This document shows, in pieces, positions 10,957 to 23,164 of a DNA stretch of 64,000 nt. Positions within the stretch are counted from its first letter, which is position 1. The number at the start of each line of letters is the position of its first letter. Position numbers and translations under genes: made by a program. The notes under the pieces were generated by a model that was not told the DNA's origin, did no database searches, and was given only the letters and a program-made list of their open reading frames with translations. Origin of the DNA: Podospora comata (taxonomy: Eukaryota > Ascomycota > Sordariomycetes > Sordariales > Podosporaceae); the NCBI GenBank assembly GCA_017354895.1, contig CP071498.1, forward strand, positions 248,001-312,000, written 5' to 3'.

Positions 10957-13760
10957 ATTTAAGGGTAATATTTTCTTAAAGAAAATTTACATTCAAAATA
11001 TTCTCTTATAATAACTTATTTTTATTTTTTCTTCATAATATTCAAATTTCATATACGAATTATAGCATAATTAAGTGCGGTTTTATGTCATTACTTACTT
11101 ATATTACCGCCTCAGAAATTTTTTCACAGGTCATAATTTAAAAGTATTTATCTTTCTTGTTTTTTCCTTACATAATAACTACTATACTAATCAATATATA
11201 ATTATTATTTCCTATTGTTACTTTTGTATTATTTACAATATTGTAAAGGTTAACATTGTCCCCGAAAGACCGTCACTTATCTTTTTTAGTATTGTTAAAC
11301 TTTAAACTAGCTTATAATAAACATTCGGCTAAGTATTACAGTTAAACATTTCTGTACTTTTCGTTGTACACATTATATTAAACTTTTTCCGACTATACTT
11401 TTATTTTATAACTGTTATTCAAGCCTCGGTTTTACTTAATAAGTTGTAATTCTATATGATTTTTTCCGTAAGTACAATATATTGTTAAGATTCTTATAAT
11501 ACATTCAAGTATATTAAATATTTTCCATTACACCGTGTTTTTAATATATCATACATTTTAAATAATATTTCAGATATTTTAACATAGTTTATGCATGTAA
11601 ACATAATTCATATAGTGCATAAAATCTCTATTAACTCAGTTAGGTCCTATATTTTCTATTGGAAATCATCATTAGACTTCTGCTGGTATTAATGCTATTT
11701 AATTGTCGTTTTAATAACTGGTTTAAAGTTTCCATTCCTACCAGTGTATTTTAGCAGTTAAAACCGTAAAAGGTTTTACTTTAATAATACCTTATATACT
11801 TACATATAATGTATTAAACGTAAAAGATTTTTTAATATTTTACATATTCAATGCAAAACTATACCGTATCTTTTAAGGAAGGTATATACTATATAGATAC
11901 AGGTATTTAATTAGGCTTATATATAAGTTTTGTATTAACGATTCTTTTAAGAAACTCTCTACTTATTTTTTAAATATAAACTTCTCTATTTTATCAGTCC
12001 GCTATAATACTATCCTTTTATATTCATACAACCTTTCCTTGAACGTAATTGACTTTGTAGTTTTTTTGTGTAATATAAGATTAATATATGCTGTAATTTC
12101 TACAACCGTTCAAATTTGTTATTCTTATAATGTCTCGCCTTAAACCCTTTTAAACCTTTCTTTAATTCTTAACCCATTACTTTTCCTATATACGGACTAA
12201 TAAACGTTTTTTTCAAACTATATTACTTTTTTTCCACGTAATTAATAATTAGGACTTTTATAATCTTTATACTTTGTACTATAATTATTATTGTAATCTT
12301 TCTTTCATTTGAATTACTTAAAGACTTTTCAGTCCTTTTTCAAGTATTTCATTTCAGTATATTTCAAATATTTCAAGTTATCTTTATTTCATTTTCGGCT
12401 TTATAGTTTTAAATATTATATAGTATCGACTTTATACGTTCTGCGGAATAATACCGGAATAAAGAATTTTAGATATTACCTTTTACGTTTGTTGTTAAAA
12501 GGGTTATACCGTAATAATTCTATTCATTACCCTACTTTTTTATATAACGTTAAAATTATTTGTCGTCGATTTATATAATTAGAGCGATATATTTATCTAA
12601 AGTACTAGGTTTTGATTATTTATATAACTTATTTATTACTTTTCTTTTCAAGGCCGTTATCAAAAAAGTGTATTAAGTTTTTACTATTAATTTCGTTACG
12701 TAAATTGTGGATTTTAATTATAGCCGCGTATTCGGCTACTAAGCGTACTTAACGTAAACCCACGCATTTCTTTAACGTATTTTTTATTTTATCATAGTTT
12801 TTAAATTTTCCTTTAAACTTCATTTTAAACTTACTGTAACTCCGCAAATATCTGGTAATAATATTTTCAGGAACTGTGACGAAAAACTCGTAATAATTAT
12901 TTAGGATCAGTTCGAACTATATAAATACTTTTTTCACTAAATTAATCAATTACCAGTAATACTTCAAACGTTTCGACATTAAAAACCTTTGATTAATGAT
13001 AAAAATAAGGTTTAAGTTACATTAACAACCATTTAAACTTTTCTTTATTACCGCTATAACGTTCCAGTATCAAGAAATTATTTACTTACTTAAAGCCCGG
13101 GCAAATCGTAGGAATGTATTTCTCGATTTATTAGGTCCGCTCCTCGAGATTTTTAATATATATGATAAAGTATTCAAATGTAATACTTAGCGTAACGGAG
13201 TTTTCCGTAATGTACGGTACGATCGAAACGCCTTTCATTTTAGTATTCCTAATTATAATAATAATTCAATAACTTTTAAATCATTTATTCTAAAGTCAAA
13301 GTTAAAATATAACGTATAAGAATCCTTTATTTAAAACTACAAAAGAAATATTAATTGGAAGTAATTTGAAGAAATCTACATTCGATATAGCTAAATAATA
13401 TATAATAACAATTTTTTCCAATCATCATAGTTTAAATTTAAGCGAATATACTGTATATTATATATTATAGAACTATTTAATCTTTATTTAAATTCTCCGC
13501 ATTTATAGACTTTGAAGCTCCAGATTAATTATGGTTAAACCGCTCTAATTATATACTAACTAGCCGTACTAGTAATTTTTATTAATTATACTTTAATTGC
13601 TTTAATTGCGCCCTTGTTAGTTCCGTCCGTAATCATAGTAATTATATATAATGACCTTAATCACCTTCTAATTAGTTGTCCTTTATCTAATCTATCTATT
13701 AGATGAGAGCGTCCCGGGCCGCTCATTCTGTCTGACCTGCCCGCTGGCTTAACTGTGACA
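10957..13760 (-). mobile_element. Older Ty3/Gypsy element, 5' LTR and gag part (fossil)
   Basis: On the minus strand a 446-bp LTR (13315-13760, starting TGTCACAGTTAA) is followed leftward by gag. A segment near 12540-12640 aligns with the gag stretch at about 57690-57790, and a zinc-knuckle-like region lies near 12300-12385. The sequence stops abruptly at 10957, where the 5' LTR of another Gypsy element begins; the rest of this element is expected beyond the left edge. Its U3 differs from the LTR at 10613-10956, so the two LTRs are not a pair. Very strongly RIP-eroded, with dozens of breaks; it is the oldest layer of this nest. Open stretches at 11075-11305 and 12309-12578 are chance products. 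Confidence 0.65.
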
Positions 13761-13762
13761 AG

Positions 13763-14107
13763 TGTGGATTTTATTTATTTTGATAGATTAAATAAAAATT
13801 ATATTATAATTAATGCTCAGTATTAAAGAAATTAATATAAAGTACGACACAAGATAATAGAATTAAAAGCATATTTTCACGGCTTAGGTAAGTTCTGGGA
13901 CAAAACAGCAGTTATACCATACTAGTTGATTTAATTGTAACCTAAAGAAGAAAAAAGTGGAAATTCCAACAGTGCCTGCAAAGCAGGGCTTTTAAACAGG
14001 GCAAAGCTTTAACTACTTGCTCTCGCTCCCAGACTCCCACATGCCCCACGTGGCCCGCACGTACCCAGTATTCATCAGTCTGTCAGCGTGAGGCAAGAAC
14101 CGTGACA
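13763..14107 (-). repeat. Possible solo LTR of another family
   Basis: About 345 bp that, on the minus strand, begins TGTCACGGTTCTTGCC and ends in ACA, abutting the LTR at 13315-13760. The part near 13940-14107 is clearly less AT-rich than its surroundings and contains a perfect hairpin (CCTGC-AAA-GCAGG at 13975-13987). No internal coding region accompanies it and no convincing 5-bp target duplication was found. A solo LTR is the simplest reading; it may instead be a fragment of another non-coding repeat. Confidence 0.4.
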
Positions 14108-14592
14108 AGTTTTAATAAATAATTAGCATATTTACAGAAAATATGTCTATATTATATATAAAAGAAATAAGGTAAAACCTAGTGGTATAACTTAGTTAAT
14201 GTATATTTAAAACACAAAGTTAAAATACTACTTGATTTAATAGCTTTATTTAATTACTTAATGGTTTTTAAAAAATAAATTATTTTTTTAATGAAAAGGC
14301 TTCTCAAAACTGTAAATACCTTTAATGATATTAAGGGTAATATCTTATGTATAAGCCTAAAGGCTATATAATAGTAGATGTTCATAGTACTTGTAATATA
14401 GCAAAAATAGTTATACAATACCTGTAACTTACTAGTGAAGTATATAGCCCATAGCACTTAAAAACACTATATAATAAAATAATAATAAGAAACCTTTGAT
14501 AATGATCTTTAACAATTTCAATATGATACATTACAATAACTAAATAAGCCAGAGTTTAATTTAAAAGCTAATGATTGAAATACGTTTAATTC

Positions 14593-14633
<41 letters not shown>

Positions 14634-16020
14634 CGAAGGTCCAGAATAGCCGTGAATAGTAATATTATAAGCCTCTGCCAAGATTATTAAAAAAAATTCC
14701 TGTTTCCTATTTCATCAGATAATAATTAATATAAAGAATTATCTAGATAATATTAAAAATGTCTCTACTTATAGAGATTTAGTAAATGGAATCTTTATAA
14801 ATAAAGGGCTCGTTTATAGAAGTTAACGTGAATTGATGAAAATTGTAAAATAGTTATATATTAATTCTTTTTAAACATTCTTATTACTTTTATAATGGAC
14901 TGGGTATACTTTCCCTTACTATTGAAATATTATTTCAATATTATATCTTTCATTTTTACTTTAACTAAAACTATACATTTTACATTTAATATAATTAAAT
15001 TATTTACCTAAAGTTATGAAATTGTATATTATAACTAATGAACCCTTTAATAGCTGTATCATCTTTAAAATTTCATCAACTTATTTTCTATATATTACTG
15101 ATTCAAAACTTAAAGATATGGAAACTTTTCGGAGCCTAGCTAGCGTATAGAGATTTAGTAAGCTAGGTCTCTATTCAAGGCGCCATTCTATAAGGTACCG
15201 TTTTGGGGTTATAAGTATATTCTTATATTAACCTTTTAGCTTTTTCTAATAATATTTCATGATAAGCTCATAACACTTTTTATTAATTTTTTTATATTAT
15301 TTTAATACTTGTTTTTACTGTGACCTCTTATTCGTAACGCCTCTCTATTTAATTAAAGTACCCTATAACTATCTTATATCTTAATATAATAACTCAAAAC
15401 TTAACGTGATTGTTATTAATATCAACTTAAATTATAACTATCAAATCTGTATTTTTTGGGGGAAATTTGGTTGTACTTTTAAATTTTCGTTTATTTTAGC
15501 TCATAGAGTACAATTAAATTTAACAAAGATAATAATATTTCATTTATTTATAGTTAGTTTTATTTTATTACAAATCTAAGAGATTATTAAGTAGGGAATC
15601 GAATTAGCAATAATAAATTTCATATTATTAAAACAAAGGTTAGTTTTTTTTTTTTTTTTTAAAAAAAAAAAGCACGATGATAGTTTAGTATGTCTTTTAA
15701 TATCGATTTAAAACTGTATTATGTTTCAATAACCTTTAGTAAGGTAAATTAGACTTTTCAGTACATTTGTGAAAGTATTAGAAATGCTATTTTTACTGAA
15801 AGCTTTATAAATTGTTTATCCAAGTTTGTATTTTATAATAATGAATAAAGTTGTAATTAAAATACTTTTTATATATCCGAAGTTTTTTTTCGTTTTTTTG
15901 GACTTTGATCCTCAAAATGCTAAGATTTAAAATTATTTTGGTTTATTATGAAAATTAAATTTTATTATTTTGATAATAGGTGAAATTATTATTTTCATTT
16001 GATATATTATTGTTATAAAT
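14108..16020. other. AT-rich stretch without a recognisable gene
   Basis: No coding region or known element recognised. Visible details are a TA dinucleotide run at 14593-14626, an imperfect inverted repeat around 15134-15170 (arms CCTAGCT and AGCTAGG), and a T17/A11 junction at 15644-15671 that forms a perfect T11/A11 palindrome. TG and CA dinucleotides look more frequent here than in the neighbouring Gypsy remnants, so this may be AT-rich host DNA or a very old repeat. Confidence 0.5.
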
Positions 16021-16067
16021 GGGGCTCTGTAAGCCCTATTTTACAGTAGATTACTGCTAGTACAAGG
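16021..16067. other. Left piece of a hairpin-dense, RIP-light island
   Basis: Before the Gypsy insertion this 47-bp piece was continuous with 20640-21218, shown by the CAAGG target duplication at the junction. It begins GGGGCTCTGTAA, which nearly mirrors the TTACGGAGCCCT at 21207-21218, so the two may be inverted ends of one small element. It holds two overlapping hairpins: CTGTAA/TTACAG (16027-16046) and CAGTA/TACTG (16044-16056). Confidence 0.5.
16063..16067. repeat. Target site duplication CAAGG, left copy
   Basis: CAAGG immediately precedes TGTCAC at 16068 and is repeated exactly at 20635-20639 after the closing ACA. A 5-bp duplication is standard for Gypsy integrases. Confidence 0.85.
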
Positions 16068-19000
16068 TGTCACAGACCAGCCATTTAGCAAGACCGAGTG
16101 GGAGCTGCAGCAGGCCGTGATAGCCAAGCAAGAAAAATGTAACGGCGGGGCTGCAGGGTGATGGAGCGCTCACCTCATGGCAAAGGTGAGCCGGATCACC
16201 ACCACTCACCAGTGAGCCGCGATAAGCCAGATACGGAGGTACCTGGAGGATGGAGATCTATATATACGGAGAAGCTAGCTAGTATATATAGATAGTTCCG
16301 TACTATTTAATTTAAATTATTATCGTTAGTATTAAAATTAATATAATTAAAACAAGCTATTTATTATATACTGTTTAGCTACACCGAGCCAGGATTGTTT
16401 AAAAGTACCATTAAATCTAGGTATTTACGATTAAAAAATAGTAAAAGTATTTATTTAACAATAGAAGATTAAAAGTAAATATAAAGTAAAGTAGAGGATA
16501 AGTATTCTTTACAGTACTAATGTAAAAGGTTAAAAAGTAATAGTATATTTGATTGATATAGGCGGTAAAATCGAAGAAATAAAGTTAGTAAGGTGAATAA
16601 TAATATTATACGTTAGTAAATATATTTATTATCATAATATAGAAAATGATTTATTAAAAAAATAGTACCGGTAGAGTATCGAGGATACTTAACTGCACAG
16701 TTAAGTATTGAAAAAAACTTTTAAAGCGAAAACCGGAAGATTATAAAATTAAAATTAACAAAAAGTTAAACTATAGCTATCTAAAGTTTATTAAACTAGC
16801 AGTGAACAAATTAGGGAATTACGGATGAATTTAAATAAGAATCTTAGAAAGAGGTTATCCTAAAGACTTTATATTGCTAGTAAAATACCGCGTATTCTTT
16901 AAACCGAAGAAAAGACCGTAGTTTACGATCATATCTAGCTTGAGATTAATTAAATAACAAAACGATAAGAATTAATAACCCGTTACTATAAATGTTTAGG
17001 TTATACAGTTCATGAATTAAAGCAAAATACTCCATATATTTACATATTCCTACTAAATATACTTATTTATAGATTAAGGAAAGGGATAAATAGAAAATAG
17101 CGTTGTATCTACCCTATAGCTATTTCGAGTATTTTATAGTATTATTCGGATTACTTAATACGGAAGTACCCTAATGAAATAATAGTATACTATTTTAATA
17201 ATATTCTTAGGTACTTATACATTTAAAAAGAATATAAGCGATATAGATAAGAGATAGTCGACGCGTTATACGGAACTGGACTCTTAATTAATAAAGAAAA
17301 AAGCGAGTTTTATATATCAAAAATAATGTACTTATTATATTTTAATATTAATAAGTAAAGTTTGGATAGAACGTAAAAAAAGACTACGGTATTAAAAAAC
17401 TAACCTACGCTATAATTATTACTATACATTGGAGAATTTCTAAAGTTTAGAGACTTTTATCTGATATTTATCCAAAGATATATAGAGGAATTATATAATT
17501 ATTTAATTATTGAAATAAAAAAGATATAGAGTTTAACTAAAAGTAAAAAACAAGGTAAGCTTTTTAGAAATTAAACCAAGTTAATTAAAAAAGCCCAATA
17601 TTTAAATTACTAGACCCTCATTAACCGTTGAAGGTTGAGGATAATATATTAAATTATACGATCGGTAAATAAATAAATTAGCAAAATAAGGATAGAACAT
17701 TGTACCCGGTAATTCTTTTTCCGAAGAAGCTAGAGGGGGTCCGTTAACATTACTACTCTAATCTGTAATAAAGAGGTATTCGCTATTATTGAAATATTTT
17801 TGAAAGAAAACAACGGCCTACATGTTAATAATATAAACTATAAATTATAGATTAATGTGAATTATAAAATTCTTTAATACTTTATTTCTAAGAAAGTCCT
17901 GATAGATAGTAAATATAATAGTTGAAGTTTTTTTAAAGTTTAATTTCTAAATTAATCATAAAAGAAGCTTTCAAAAACGTTAGGATGAACGTATTTAATT
18001 AAATAGTTAACTACTATAAGAATATATTCATAGAGGTATTATGATTATTTAAAGAAACGTTAAAGAGTATCTTTTGAAACATTTATCTTCTTTACAAATG
18101 AAGTATGATATAATATATTATAATTAAGTTACGTTTAATAAATATTAAAGAAGGTTAGGTAGCGATATTACGGAATAGGATTAAAAGGAAACATTAAAGT
18201 TACAAAGTATTGAAGAGGACAGGTAGAGAAGACTATAGTATAAGGATTAAATATATACAAAGCTAGGAAATAGGACGGTATTTACAGTAGAAATTTGTAA
18301 GTCGAAGTTTGGAAGATATATAGGTAATATAAAGATTACAAAAAGAATTAAATAGTACTTTAATAAACCGAAAATATGAACCGATATTAAAAAGGTTATT
18401 TCATAATATTAGGTATATTAAAATTTGAATTAGAAAATATAAGTTTAGAGATTTCTACAATTACTATTAATAACGGAATACTTATAGAGTTAAATTATGA
18501 TAAACTTTATAATTAAATTATGAAAATTAATAATATACTGACTATCGTTAAGTAGAATAATATATTAATAAAAATTAATAGGCTTACTAAATAACTGAAT
18601 ATTCTACGTTAAAAAGACACCTGTTAGTAAAGTAATAAGCGGATAGAGTACTATAGTATATTATCGTGGTATACATATAGTTAAAAGAGCTCATTATAGA
18701 CCGTTATATTAAAATTATATTAAGGTTCTAAAACCGTTAATATTAAGGCTAAGGGTAGTAAGTAAAGCGTTTTTAACTTCCTACCCTTAAATAAATAAAT
18801 AAATCAAATAGTTTAATTAAATGATGAAATTATATGTACAGAATTATATTGATATTAAGTAAGAGAACAAGGTTAACTTACTACCTAAGGTATAATTAAT
18901 ATATAATCTATGACTGATAAAACTATTAAGGCTACGCCGTTCTTCGTAAACTCAAAATATAAAAGTAGGCTTACGATAAGGACCCGGTATAGAGTTATTT

Positions 19001-20634
19001 AGGGCTAGGGTTAAAGTAAGTAAATTATATATATTTTACGGTAAGTTGAAAGAAAAAACTAAAGCTTATAAGGAAAGAAACACGGAAATACTATACTATT
19101 AAAAAACTCGAGGAAGTTTACTTTAAGGGAGGAGATATAGTGTTTCTTTTTTCTATATTTTACGTATTAAGAGATTTAATAAAAGCTAGACTATAAAAAA
19201 GTAAGCCTATTTAAATTCAAAAAGAGAAGTTAAAAATAGTAATTAAATTAAAGTCACTGAGTATAATATATTTATAGCTATATACTTTTTATATTTTACT
19301 TTTTAGAACCCGTGCTACCGGTAAACGAAATTAATGTATTGGAAGTAATGAAGGACGAAAAACAAAAGTACGATATAGCGTAAATATTAAATTTATAATT
19401 TAGTACAAGGTAATAAAAAGATTTAGTTAACTACCTTGGATATCCCGATAAGCTAAAAAAACTCTACCGGCACTACCTAAACCGATTAAAATTAATATAA
19501 GTAAAAAGAAACGTATTAAGACCCTAGCGGAAAGCTAAAAGTTTGAATACATTAAAATTTCGGCAGAAATTGAAACCGCGCCTTTAATATAATAGCCGGT
19601 ATATTATACATTATATTGTAAGCTTACTAAGTACAGAGAAATCTCAGTTTAATTAATAATATATTTTAATTATTTAACAGAATTGCAGAAATTGCGTTAA
19701 TTGAACTTTAACCCGTTATAGATAAATTAAAATATTTATTATTTTTATTTATAAATTCTTTGTTCTGGTTATTTTATTATGATTTTTTCTTCATTCCGAT
19801 AAACTCTTTACTATTATAGTTAATAAAAAATACGTAATTTATAAAGCCTAGGCCATTATAGAAATTAGCCACGTTAAAACTATTATACTGTTTACTTATT
19901 CAAGGATAATTAAAGTAATAGTTCGAGCCTTTCTTTATAATAAAATAAAACACTCTAATAACGAAAGTAAAGTATAATTTCAATACTGTTTTAAGTAATT
20001 AAGACGGAAAAGACTTTCTGTTTATGTATCGTATTATATAAGTACTTATTTACGCGACTCGATATCGTTAGTAATACAAAATAGGATAAAGAAAAAAGAA
20101 GAGGAAAGGACATTACGTATATATAAGAAAGAGGTTAATAGCACTAAAATATAGAAGTAACGATAGTAAGTCTTTCGGGACGAAAAAATAAGCAGGAGGG
20201 GTATTATAGTATAAAGTAACTATATAGTAAAACCAATTAAAAACTATAGTAAGCTATAATACTTAATTCATGAAAATATAACGGCGGAGCTATAGGGTAA
20301 TGGGGTGCTTACCTTTTAGTAAAGATAAGCAGGATCACTAAGTTTACTTAGTAAGCGTAGTGAGCCAGGAAGGATCACTACTGCTTACTAGTGAGCCGCG
20401 GTGAGCCAAATACGGAGGTACTTGGGGGATAGAGGTATATATATACGGAGGAACTAGCTAGTGTGCATAAATAGTTCTGTATGACGTAATTTAAGTTATA
20501 ATCACTGGTATTTAAACCGTTGTAATTAAGATAAGCCATTTGTTATACACTATTTAGCTATACCGAACCAGGAATATTCAGAAGTGCCTTCAACCAATAT
20601 TTCTTTCAGAGGTTCTAGATAGGGGTTCGTCACA
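16068..20634 (+). mobile_element. Ty3/Gypsy LTR retrotransposon bounded by a perfect 5-bp target duplication (fossil)
   Basis: The 5' LTR starts at 16068 (TGTCACAG) and the 3' LTR occupies about 20207-20634, ending GTCACA; the two align base by base, with mostly C/T and G/A differences. CAAGG flanks both ends. Between them, plus strand, are recognisable pol parts: reverse transcriptase from about 16665 with the FDD-type catalytic region near 17195-17215, RNase H near 17690-17820, integrase about 18300-18900, a chromodomain-like segment about 19370-19520, and a purine tract just before the 3' LTR. At 4.57 kb it is shorter than a complete copy. The 5' LTR is much less eroded than the 3' LTR. 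Broken in dozens of places. It split an older GC-richer island. Confidence 0.85.
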
Positions 20635-20639
20635 CAAGG
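20635..20639. repeat. Target site duplication CAAGG, right copy
   Basis: Exact repeat of 16063-16067, directly after the closing ACA of the 3' LTR. Confidence 0.85.
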
Positions 20640-21218
20640 TGTTTAGTTCTGAAGGAACCGGGGGATACGGCGAAAACGGTCACAACACACCAACCCGGCA
20701 CCTCTGAGGATCCACTTAGTACGAAAGCAACTTCGAAGGCCTGCATCGGGGGCCACAGTGACCTATAATAGCCTAAACTTTGGATTTAGGCTACTAAAGG
20801 CCCTATAAGTGACCTGTAGAAACAATGGCTTTGTGGGCCTACATCTACCCGCGTCTACGGTAGGCCAGTAGCCGATTTTGCTCTATTTTGTATGGGCGTA
20901 AGCACGTTTTTGGCAAAACGCAGCCAAATCTTTGACTTCTAGGTCAAACTTTGACACATCTGCGTGTTGGGAAATGCAAGGCCCTGTAAGGCCCCCGGAG
21001 TGTCTATGGTAGAGTTGGGTGCGAAACCTACCACAGAGAAATACCGTGGTATTACAGAAGGCTAGCCCTATAAATATAGAGGGTCACCCACTATTACTCT
21101 GTCACACAGCGCTGTAAAGCGCTGAAGCCTACGCACATTCAGAAGTAAGCTACAGGTACCGTGTCGCAAGTTTCCGCTACGCTGTAAGCACTAAAGTGCT
21201 TTACTATTACGGAGCCCT
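20640..21218. other. Hairpin-dense, RIP-light island (right piece), possible small non-autonomous element
   Basis: About 580 bp of near-balanced base composition inside AT-rich DNA. I see no coding region. It contains a series of short perfect inverted repeats: TAGCCTAAA/TTTAGGCTA (20769-20793), GGCCTAC/GTAGGCC (20836-20866), CGTTTT/AAAACG (20905-20920), TTTGAC/GTCAAA (20931-20948), AATACC/GGTATT (21040-21053), CAGCGC/GCGCTG (21107-21124) and AGCACT/AGTGCT (21187-21200). A TATAAATA box lies near 21070-21080. Together with 16021-16067 it would be about 630 bp with near-matching inverted ends (GGGGCTCTGTAA and TTACGGAGCCCT). It could be a non-autonomous transposon, an LTR of an unrelated family, or a non-coding RNA locus; I cannot decide. 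Confidence 0.5.
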
Positions 21219-21680
21219 TAGGCCTATGATATGGGACTTAACCTTCAATAATTATATTCCAGTATTTTTTTGATTTTCATATATATATATATTATGAATG
21301 TTTATTTATTTATACTTTATTACTAGTATTGACATCATTATTTACTAGTAAGTATTATTTTTATTTTTGATATTATACCCCGATACCTTTTCTTATTAAA
21401 TCTATTTCCTCAATAATATTTAATAAAAAAGTACGTTACATAATAAAAGTTTCTACCTCTAAAAGAATAATATAAAGGAATAATATTTTCATGATATGAA
21501 AAACCTAATTAATAAAGTAAACAAAAAAGTTAATATTAAAAAGATATACTATTAATATAACATTACTTTTTATGAAATATCCAAAGAATTTTACTATTCA
21601 TTATAAAATTAAACTTTAATAGATTAAATACTATACTATATTAAAAACTATCTTTACTCGTTAAGACCTTGCTAGCTCGG
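21219..21680. other. AT-rich stretch, no gene seen
   Basis: Low-complexity AT-rich sequence between the hairpin-dense island and a solo LTR. Composition returns to normal in the last 40 bases before the LTR. No open frame or repeat recognised. Confidence 0.5.
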
Positions 21681-22065
21681 TGTAACGGTTTTGGGTAGAA
21701 GGTGGGAACTGGCCGGCCAAAGAGGACTAGACCAGTAAGGTAAGCGTGGCTCACGGTCTAGTAGCCAGGACGGACCAATGAAATTCACAACGGGGACCGC
21801 GGCGAAGCTCACGGTCCACGGTCCAGGCTAAGCCAATAAGGTGAGGACCGAGGACCGTCTGTAAGTCAACAGTCCATGGTCTCGAGGTCTATATATTCGA
21901 AGGAACTAGATGGGTAGGAGATAGTTCCGGAATACGCAATACAAGTCATATTCGTTAGTATTCACAAGCTCTTATCGTGCACTGTTTAGCTGCACCAAAC
22001 TAAATTATCTAGAAGCACCTTCGACTAGTATCACTTCCACAGGCCCTGAATAGAGATTCGTCACA
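21681..22065 (+). repeat. Solo LTR of the Gypsy family, little eroded
   Basis: 385 bp beginning TGTAACGG and ending TTCGTCACA, with the box (tatatattcg) and downstream half shared with the other LTRs in the window. It is flanked by CTCGG (21676-21680) and CTTGG (22066-22070), a 5-bp target duplication differing by one C/T change of the RIP type. No internal Gypsy sequence is attached on either side, so it is best read as a solo LTR left by recombination between the two LTRs of one insertion. Many CpA and CpG sites survive, so it is less eroded than any other Gypsy sequence on the left side. Confidence 0.8.
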
Positions 22066-22087
22066 CTTGGTCTCCACGGGTAGGAGA

Positions 22088-23030
22088 CTTCTTTACAAAG
22101 GTTAAAGTAAAAATGTTTGGGGTTATAAGACATTTATTTATAAGCGAATTTTTCGAAGTATTTTTACCAGTTTTAATAATTAACTAACTGTATTTCCTCC
22201 CGCTAACTTTGTACTATCTCGGTATTAAATACTTTCCTTTACTTTAATTGGAGATACAAATTCCACGCCTAATTATTTATTTTATTTAATGAAAATTCTG
22301 AGGCTATATGATAATATTGATAAACTTTTTAATAAATCCAAAGTTGTTATAAATCTCTTCAAACTATATTTGCTATTTAACTACCAATATAAATTTAAAA
22401 TATCTTAAAGTTATCAGTTTAAATTTTGTCCAAAGTAGGAAATTAAAGTATATTTTAAATGTACACGCTTGTGCGGTATTTATTAAAAATTTAGCTCTTA
22501 AAAGCTAGGATGGTAGGATTTCTAAACTATATAGATTATATAGTTGGTGTTAAAAATAAGTGACTTTTCTTTACAAAGCTTACAGTAAAAAAAATCTAGT
22601 GTTATAAAATATTTATATAATACAATTTTTTGGTTATTTACTTATTGTTATTGACTACCTAATTAAAGTTCCACTTACTAACCCCGTACTATATGGGTAT
22701 TATGCTTTTCCTTTTATTTTAAGTAGAGGCGTAAGTTTTATATTTAACTTAATTAACTCGTGGATTTAAATACTTATATATATATATAACAATAGTGATA
22801 TATTTTAGGATAATTTCGAAATCTTCGTAAATCTTTTCGAACTATACGTTTTATTTATTTATAAGTTTCAAACGAAAATATATTAAATTTTTAATTTAAA
22901 TTTGTTTAAAAGCAGAACGTGACAGCATATTTTAATTTTGAAGATTCATTTAATAATTAATATTAACTTACCTTTCGAACGTAAAGGTAACATAACTTTT
23001 AAACAACTTAAATTAACTTACTTTCTACGG
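22088..23030. repeat. Diverged tandem duplication, period about 470 bp
   Basis: Two adjacent AT-rich blocks align by eye: TTCTTTACAAAGGTTAAAG at about 22090 against TTCTTTACAAAGCTTACAG at about 22564, then co-linear matches near 22190/22655 and 22385/22850. Differences are spread along the length, with many C/T and G/A. No coding region is evident; the open stretch at 22938-23144 is not convincing. Confidence 0.5.
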
Positions 23031-23164
23031 TGTATTGAATATAAATATAGTTTTCAAAATAGTATAATAATCAATACATCAATATCTCGTTTTAGAGCGA
23101 AGTATAATTTGTTGGGATATTTAATAACAAAGAATATTATATGAATTGATTTTTTATGTAATAA

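Noticed and set aside
11075-12578. Open frames of 76 and 89 codons in the AT-rich block
   Set aside because: They lie on the strand opposite to a RIP-eroded Gypsy gag, and their tyrosine/phenylalanine/isoleucine-rich composition is what AT-rich DNA yields.
13758-14112. Target duplication around the possible solo LTR at 13763-14107
   Set aside because: GACAAG occurs at both sides, but it overlaps the LTR ends themselves and does not form a clean 5-bp flank pair.
14108-16020. Insertion of mitochondrial DNA into the nucleus
   Set aside because: AT-richness alone suggested it, but no mitochondrial gene, tRNA or intron motif could be read.
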